NCBI GenBank assembly: GCA_964017045.1
Contig: OZ024804.1
Location: forward strand, 28,002,348-28,066,347
DNA: 64,000 nucleotides
Direction: 5' to 3'
Source of the DNA: Omphiscola glabra
Lineage: Eukaryota > Mollusca > Gastropoda > Lymnaeidae
Shown: positions 52,601 through 61,600 of the stretch, one piece after another
Position numbering within the stretch: position 1 is the stretch's first letter
Layout: every line of letters starts with the position of its first letter
The notes under the pieces: model-generated
Database searches by the model: none
Told to the model about the DNA's origin: nothing
What the model saw: only the letters and a program-made list of their open reading frames with translations
Translations under genes and position numbers: made by a program

Positions 52601-55600
52601 CCATGAATGCATTGTTTTTGTTATGTTTTAGTAATGTTTTTTTGATGTATAGAGGTGACGAAAATAAAAAAAAAATAAAAATTCTTAAGTACACAAGCTA
52701 GAGTACTTTTATAATAATGTAAATAATTCAGAGAATTATTATTTTCTTTTGAAAAATGATTGAAATAAACAAATATATAATGATAGTGACGATCAATTTG
52801 CTTTAACTAGTGACCAGTGCTATCGATGTGTGCTTAGGAATTAAAATAAACAAGGTCTACCCCTAGTTCTAGCCTTGGCTTTTATGAAAAATCAGGGTCG
52901 TATTAATGACCTTTTACTATGCAATTTTACAACATTTCTAAGACAATTTTATTTCTGTTATACTTTTTTTTAATACTAATGGACTACCAACAGGCACAAT
53001 TAGATTAAAATTGAAATATATAAAATTTATTTAATTTTATAATCATTTGACTTTTTCTACTTGTGTGTCAGTGTGTGGACATTTTTTCCCAGGAGCCCAG
53101 GGGCCAAGGGTTCAAAGGGTTAAATTTAGTAAAATCCTAGAGGAACCATGAGATTTGACTCATCTGTTATTCCTCTAAATACATTTATATTAAGTGATTT
53201 TGAAAAAGAAAAAAAAAATTAATCATAAATTTAAATTGAACATGTTTTAAACTGATGCAGACTAGTTATTTTTTAAATATTATTTATATATCTTAACAAT
53301 TTATAATCACTTTAAAAAAAACAAACATCAAAAACAATTATTAAAAAAAAATTAATTCTGATTTACATGTTCATTTTATTGATTGATTGATTGGAGTACT
53401 TATATAGCGCTAATTCCATGCTATGGTAGCATGCTCACGGCGCTCCGATGTTCGATAGGCATCACTGCTGCCAGTTGGGCGCATGTGAACTCCATCTCCC
53501 CATCTCCGGTTTGAATTCAGAGTTGACTTCTCTTAGATGAGTTGCCGTCCAGGATTAACGAGTCCCATCCACCCGGGCTGCTGGTGGTGTGTTTGCTTGG
53601 CTGGGCTTTGGTTGGGATTGAACTCCAGACCATCAACTTGATATTTGCTCAGTTTAGACCACTTGGCCACCCAGCACCCTTCGTGCGTGCATTATTCAAA
53701 TGTAGAACAGAAATATTACTTTAAATGTCGACTTAACTTGTAAACATACAGGATTTTCGAAACTCCAGCTCATAAGACCAAAAATGTATTATGTTTTGAA
53801 CAAACCTTGCAAGATCAACAAAAAAAAAATTATAGTAAACTGTTGACTCTTACCTCTAAGGTTCAAGTTAAAGTTGTAGTTGTCTGTCTTAGGTCCCATG
53901 CCAGCATGGTTAATGAACTGAAGATTGAAGCAGTAGTGTCCCTCTGGTTCCATGCCTATAAGTAAACCACTGGATGCGTTGCCATAGTAACGATTAAACA
54001 AAGCATACTGCTCATTGGTCCCTAAGCACAAGGTGGTAGGCTCTTCCCAATAGTTGACCTGAAATAATCAGTTTAAAGTTTTCTAGAAAATATGAAATAG
54101 TAAACAAGGTCAAGTAAAACTCAGACAGATTAAAGCCAAACACCATGGTATCACTAGTCACATGACTTTCAACTCATCATTTTAAAAATATTTTTTTTTT
54201 ACAAATTATGGAATAGGCTCCTAACGGCTTTTCATTTTCTTTACTATTTTCATTTTCTTTACTATTTTCATTTTTTTTTTACTATTTTCATTTCCTTTAC
54301 TATTTTTATTTCCTTTACTATTTTCATTTTCTTTACTATTTTCATTTTCTTTACCATTTTCATTTTCTTTACTATTTTCGTTTAACTTTTAAAAAAATGG
54401 TTAGCACAAAAATTATTGTTATTTATCTTTTAGTGCTAATAAGAGAGACTGGAAAAAGTAAGGCCAGGAAAATAAACTAATTGAGCCATAAAATATGATA
54501 CATTCTTTCAAGCAGGAAACACTATGAATTGTACAAAAAAATTAACACTGTATCTAAAATTACTGAGAGGTTCAATGAGAACCTACTAATTTGTGATAGT
54601 GGAAACACTTTCTTTGATTTTTAGCCCCAAGATATTCATATAAGAAAATTGCAACGTTAAAGACTTCTAGCTTCTGGATTGGCATACCTGATAAGCAAAG
54701 ACTGTACCCTTGGCAGCTTCTCGTGTGTTAGGTACAGGCATCCAATGGACGATAGCAGCTGTGCCATTCAGAACCTCATATCCACTGTAAGTTGGGGAGA
54801 CATTGGAAGGCACTGGAGTGTAAGAGAGATGCAGTGTGAGTTAGTGAGACAATGGAAGGCACTAGAGTGTAAAAGAGATTCACTGTAAGTTGGGGAGACA
54901 TTGGAAGGCACTGGAGTGTAAAAGAGATGCAGTGTGAGTTAGGGAGACAATGGAAGGCACTGGAGTGTAAAAGAGATGCAGTGTGAGTTAGTGAGACATT
55001 GGAAGGCACTGGAGTGTAAGAGAGATGCAGTGTGAGTTAGGGAGACAATGGAAGGCACTGGAGTGTAAGAGAGATGCAGTGTGAGTTAGGGAGACAATGG
55101 AAGGCACTAGAGTGTAAAAGAGATTCACTGTGAGCTGGGGAGACATTTTAATGTACTTAAGTGTAAGAGAACAAAATAGAAGAGAGCCTTTGTGTTTTTC
55201 CGTTAGCTTAATTTGCCCTGAAACCCATTAATGAGACATGACTTAAACAGAAAATATATATATTACATACATAATTTATGTTTCTACCGCTAACAGATAT
55301 GATATATGCCCCTGATAAATGTCAAATTGTCATAGTGTCATGTAGACTAGTGTAAAAATCTGGGTACTACAAATAGCTGTGCATGACTTAATGGTAGAGC
55401 ATTTTTGTGAGAAATAAAACATGGATTGGAATTAAAATCTATAAATTAAAACCTGTATTACCACTTGTTTCTGTAAGAACTATCAACTTACTGTCCTCAG
55501 CAGAATAAACTATGACAATCATAGAATTTGGGCCCCTGCCTCTGTCATTGACAGCTTGAACTTTGACCTCATACTCAGTGTAGTAATACTGTGTACCCAC

Positions 55601-58600
55601 CACTGTGTGAAAGAAAGTATCTTTAAGCTCACTTGACTGTAGAATAAAAATAAATAATTTTTGTTAATTCTACTGGCCATCAAGCCAGTTGAATAGTATA
55701 GTGATAGATATATGGTGACAGATATATATAGTGATAGATATATAGTTAGAGATATTTAGTGATAGATATATATAGTGATAGATATATATAGTAATAGTTA
55801 TATAGTGAGAGATATACAGTGAGAGATATACAGGGTGGGCCAATAAAAGTGAGAACATCTCATAGCATATGAGTTATTTCAAATATAATTTAATTAATTA
55901 TAGTTCTTCACACATTTTTTTGCGAAATATTTAGCTAATCGGATAAAAATGTAAGTAAGTAAATCAGTAAACTATTTAATCTAGAATGGGTATAGTTAAT
56001 CTACTTTTATGTGATTAAATCAAATTTTACGAGATGTTCTCACTTTTATTGGCCCACCCTGTATAGTGATAGATATCAAGTGAGAGATGCAGAGTTAGTT
56101 ATATGGTTCTGTTTCGGTACGTTGCTGCATCCATATACTGGCATATATGCAACGTTTGAGGAAGCGATGCTGCCATCCTAATGGTGACAGATATATATTG
56201 ATAGTTATATAGTGATAGATATATAGTGATAGATATATAGTGATATATTATTGATTAGCCACATAAATATTTTTTTCAATTCAAGTCTTCTTGAATCGAA
56301 TAAGTTTTGAAATGAGCCTTGAGAAGATAGATTAAGAAGATGATGTAAAACCTAATGAAATGCATTAGATTAATTAGACACGAATGATACATGTAAATAA
56401 AACAAGATATGTCCATCTTTAATGATGATTTTACAAAATACAAATGTGTCTCATTAATCTACTTTAAAGCTCTATCGCAGTCAAACACCCTTATAATTAG
56501 TTAATGAAATGTATTACACTTCTGAGTCTAAAAACACTTAAGTCGGAAATCCTTGACCACTAATGTACAAAAATAATTAATCTAGTTTAAGATTTACATT
56601 GGCCAATTCAGGATATATTATCCACCATTCACAAATCAACACATTTATCCAAAGTATTACTGTAAGATACATTTGCTATAAGAAAACTAATATCTTTTAC
56701 TAAAAACATAAGTAGATCCTCCCCAACCTATAACCAAAAAAGAAGATGTTATTATTTTGATATTTTATCTCATAGACGCTACCATTTTTTGTTTCAGTCT
56801 TCATTTTTGTCTACCTCCGTGGTTCTCAACCTTTCTAATGCTGCGACCCTTTAATACAGTTTTTCATGTTGTGGCGACCCCCAACCACAAAATTATTTTA
56901 GTTGATACTCTATAACTGTAGAGTATGTGTTTTTTCAGATGGTCTTAGGCTCGTGCGACTCCGGAAGGGGTCGCGTCCCACAGGTTGAGAACTGCTGGTC
57001 TACCCACTTGTTTTGTTGGGGCTCCCTGTTTCTGACAATGTCATTAAGGTATTTTCCATTATTACACTGGGACCATCATTTACTTTTTAACCTTTTGCTA
57101 CCTACATGTCTAATTTATATATCTCAGTTCAATACTAATGTGCCTCAGTACAACACTGATTGCATATAACGCACATTGCAAATATAAACCAGAAACAAGT
57201 TGTTAAATAAGTTCAAGGTCTTATCTCACCATCTCCCATTTACGATTGCTGCTCTCCTCCTGTTTCAACCGAAAATACACCACATAGCGCAGGTTGGGGC
57301 CACCCCACTGACTTTTGGGGAGAGGCTGTGAAATTTTTAAAAATACATATACAGATGCATATATGGGGCGAAACAAATGTAATAAGAATATAACATATTT
57401 AAATATCTGGCAAATCATTATAAAATTATATTGGGCAAAAAAACAAAGCAAACCAAATAAAACAAACATTTAATTTCTGATATTTAATCATGGGTTATTC
57501 ATGCAATTTCCTAGCTGACTTCATCAACCAGTTTATAGACTTACATTCCAGGTGATGATCAGCTGACCAACACTTCCTCCCCCTCCCCCAATGTTAGGGG
57601 GGCTGAATATTGGGGGTGCTGACATCATGTTATACCACTCTGTTGGAGACATAATGAGAGCTCAGTAAAATGTGAATATCCACACTGATAGCAGAAATAG
57701 ACTTAATGGGGAAACAATCCATAGACTTATTGGGGAAACAATCCATAGACTTAATGGGGAAACAATACATAGACTTAGTGGGGAAACAATCCATAGACTT
57801 AGTGGGGAAACAATCCATAGACTTATTGGGGAAACAATCCATAGACTTAATGGGGAAACAATCCATAGACTTATTGGGGAAACAATCCATAGACTTAATG
57901 GGGAAACAATCCATAGACTTATTGGGGAAACAATCCATAGACTTAGTGGGGAAACAATCCATAGACTTAGTGGGGAAACAATACATAGACTTAATGGGGA
58001 AACAATCCATAGACTTAGTGGGGAAACAATCCATAGACTTAGTGGGGAAACAATCCATAGACTTAGTGGGGAAACAATACACAGACTTAGTGGGGAAACA
58101 ATACACAGACTTAGTGGGGAAACAATCCATAGTCTTAGTGGGGAAACAATCCATAGTCTTAGTGGGGAAACAATACACAGACTTAGTGGGGAAACAACAC
58201 ACAGACTTAGTGGGGAAACAACACACAGACTTAGTGGGGAAACAACACACAGACTTATTGGGGAAACAATCCATAGACTTAGTGGGGAAACAACACACAG
58301 ACTTAGTGGGGAAACAACACACAGACTTAGTGGGGAAACAATACACAGACTTAGTGGGGAAACAATACACAGACTTATTGGGGAAACAATCCATAGACTT
58401 AGTGGGGAAACAACACACAGACTTAGTGGGGAAACAACACACAGACTTAGTGGGGAAACAATCCCCTCAATTTTACAATGTAAATAAACACTGACTCTTG
58501 TTGCTGAGACTTTGAACAAAGCCAGCCATTTTAAAAGGAGCAAAGATTGTAAATGTTCAAAAGAGTGATAAAGTATTGAAATATGCAGTCTAATACAAAT

Positions 58601-61600
58601 TATATTTGTTAATTAAATCAACTTTTCATTTTAATTCTGGCATATAAAATTAAGACATTAAGACACCTTACTTTGAGACATAAAAACTTAGTTTCATCAC
58701 TCACTGTAAGGTCCATTACTTGGGGGTCCATATCCAATTTGGTCATTACCAGCCATGACTCTAAACTGATATGCTGTGCCTGGAGACAAACCCATTGTGA
58801 TGTCAAACTTCCTCCAAGTTGGGTACAACTCCATTATAGTGTCTTGTACAGGAACATCTGCATAATTTTAATTTAAATCTTATATGTTGAAGTTGGTCTA
58901 CATCAAGCAGTCTAAGTGTTAAATATTGTATTGAATGTATATCATTATAAAAAAAAATGTATCTGTATCAGTACTACAAGAAAACTCACATGAAATAATT
59001 TTAAGATGGTAATTTATTATATATTAAATGCAATGTGACTTAAATAATATTTTGCTCATTGATAAGTACACCAGAGGTCAGCAACCTTAAACCTGGGGGT
59101 AAACTCTTGCCAGCTGTCATAAACTATCGAGGCCATGGATGTCCAAGAGTTTTATGTGTCCTAGGCCAGGAATTTAATTATATGTTAAAAATTCCTGTAG
59201 CCGTCTGTCTACACATTTCTACCTATCTCTACATATGACTACCAATGTCTAAATATATCTACTCATGTCTACATCTGTCTGCTCTTGTCTAAATATACCT
59301 ACCTATGTCTACCCATTCTCACTCTTTAATTATTATTATTAATATTATTTTTTAAATCTCAAGTAACAGCATTCCACCACAATGCAACCCTCTATTCAGG
59401 TCCATAATAAAAATAAATAAATATGTAACAACTAAGATCTGAAAAACTCTAAAAAAATCACCAAAAGAAAACATTTGCCCTAACTCTAGGACACTGGTCG
59501 GCAAATCGTTGCTCGTGAGCAACATGCGACTCTTTAGCAACCTGAGTGCTGCTCGGCCAGCCGGACACAAATCAGTTTTGACTACAAAAAACATGGATCT
59601 TGACAGGTTCTAGAAAAAAAATTCGGCTTTCAACATTTTTTTAATTGCCCTGCTTCTGATTGTTGGCTCTTTTCACTAATGAGTTTGCCCACCACTGGTC
59701 TGGGAATCCATTTCTAATATCTTTAACCAAAAAAAATTAAAATAGTGAGGATTAAGTACAAAATTATATTAACAAATGCTAATAACACTATTTGTCCTAT
59801 AGTAACACACCTGCTTGTAACAGCTTCCATTTGTCCTCATAGATGGACAAATATTCAATGGTGTATTTATTCACAGGATAACCATTAACCTCTCCATCCT
59901 GCCACCACAGGGCGACATTCTTATAGTTTTGTGGTTCCAGGTCATTAGCTTGTTTGACATGCACACCCATGGGCTCCCCAGGTGGACCTTTGTGACAGGA
60001 ATTAAGACGAAAGTTGTCACATGGGAAACACAAGGAAATGTTCAATTATATCAATTAATTTCTTATCATCTTTATAGAGAAATGTAGTTAAATTCAATTT
60101 TAACAAAAATGTATTAATTTTTAAAAAATGAATCCAAATAACTCTCAGTGTATTTCTTGACAAACATTTCATGGAGATGGGAAAGTATTGAAAAGATTTA
60201 GAGAAGATTGCTAGACACAAAAAGGTTTGGAACATTTTATTTATTGGCCTATGCTCCATTGAGAACTGAAAATGATATGAAGAAGAAACCTTTGATTAGA
60301 AGTAAAATAACAGAAACTGAAGGTCTCTAATAAAAATTTGGAACATTTTACCATCAAAGCATCCTGGAAAGTGTCAAGAAATTTAGGGGTTGGGGGGGGG
60401 GGGGGGGGGGAAACCTCAACAGTTCAACAAATTTTATAATATAAAACTTGATTTTCTTTTCTATTTATTGCACCAAAAGTTAATCCAATTGGTCAAAGTT
60501 ATAACTTGTATTCATATCACTTGTTATTAGGAGAAGGATTTTAATGTTGTTCTATTTTTCTTTAGATGTTTGTAATAAAATAAATATTAACCCTACAAAT
60601 TTATCCCTGAGTTTGCTTTTATATATATATATTAAAATGCAAGAAAATGTGATAGTAAAATAATATTTTTATAGTGTGTACACGGCAAGTTAACATATTA
60701 TATAAGTAATGATTGTTTTTTTTTCAAAACTTTGGGAAGGTTGTTTTAGAATAGCTGAAATGAAGTTATATAAAGATGAATTAGATCTATAATTTAAAAT
60801 TTCATACCTCTGACTGTGACGTAGGCACTGGCTGAGATTGACCCTGACACTGTAGAGACCACACAGGTGTACATCCCGGCATGTCTGAACTGGGCAGCCA
60901 TTATGTATAACATTCCCGACTCTAGGTTGTAGGCAAATGGCTGAGTAGTTGGGCAGAAATTAAATTTAAAAAAACTGTTCATGACATGAAACTTCTTATT
61001 TTTGTCAGCTAAATGAAGAGACAGGGAGAACTGATTGTTTGTAACTTTAAAAAATAATTTTATTTAGTTAAACTAAGGGAATTAATCTGGTATTCAAAAA
61101 TTTTGAAGTAAAATGAAACTTTAAAAAAAAAATTATGTTGAAAATAGTTCAAAATGTAATTTGGTAGAACCTTAATGAGTTTGCCACTCACCATAGAGTA
61201 ATGGGCCCTTTCAAAGCCACTGAGGCTGAAATCAATGGCATGAGAGTACAACAGCCATGAATATGTCACTTCCATCTTATTTCTGTCATACGAAGCCTTG
61301 CAGGGTAATACTGCTGTAGAGTTTTGCTCAACTTCTAAATCAGTTGGCCTTTCAGCGAAAACTGTCTTTCCTAGAATGGTAAATTAATTATTTTTTCAGA
61401 ACCGCTGATATAAATTAATGTGAAGAATCACAAAAAGAAGATGTCAAGCCCCAGAGGGATGCTTTTATCATGACGTATTTGATAATTTAAGTACATAAAA
61501 AATAACATAATAAATATGCTACTTTCTTGATTCTAAATTATCATTCATTTATCCTCCAGTTAACAAAAATTGCATTTCGGTAAAAAAAATTAATTACAAT

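Noticed and set aside
53600..53680. tRNA gene
   Set aside because: The A and B boxes belong to a SINE head. No complete cloverleaf was evident and a SINE body and tail follow.
57630..58543. Four ORFs of 262-293 codons
   Set aside because: They are read-through of a 24-bp minisatellite in overlapping frames on both strands, in an intron of contactin B, with no domain or codon preference.
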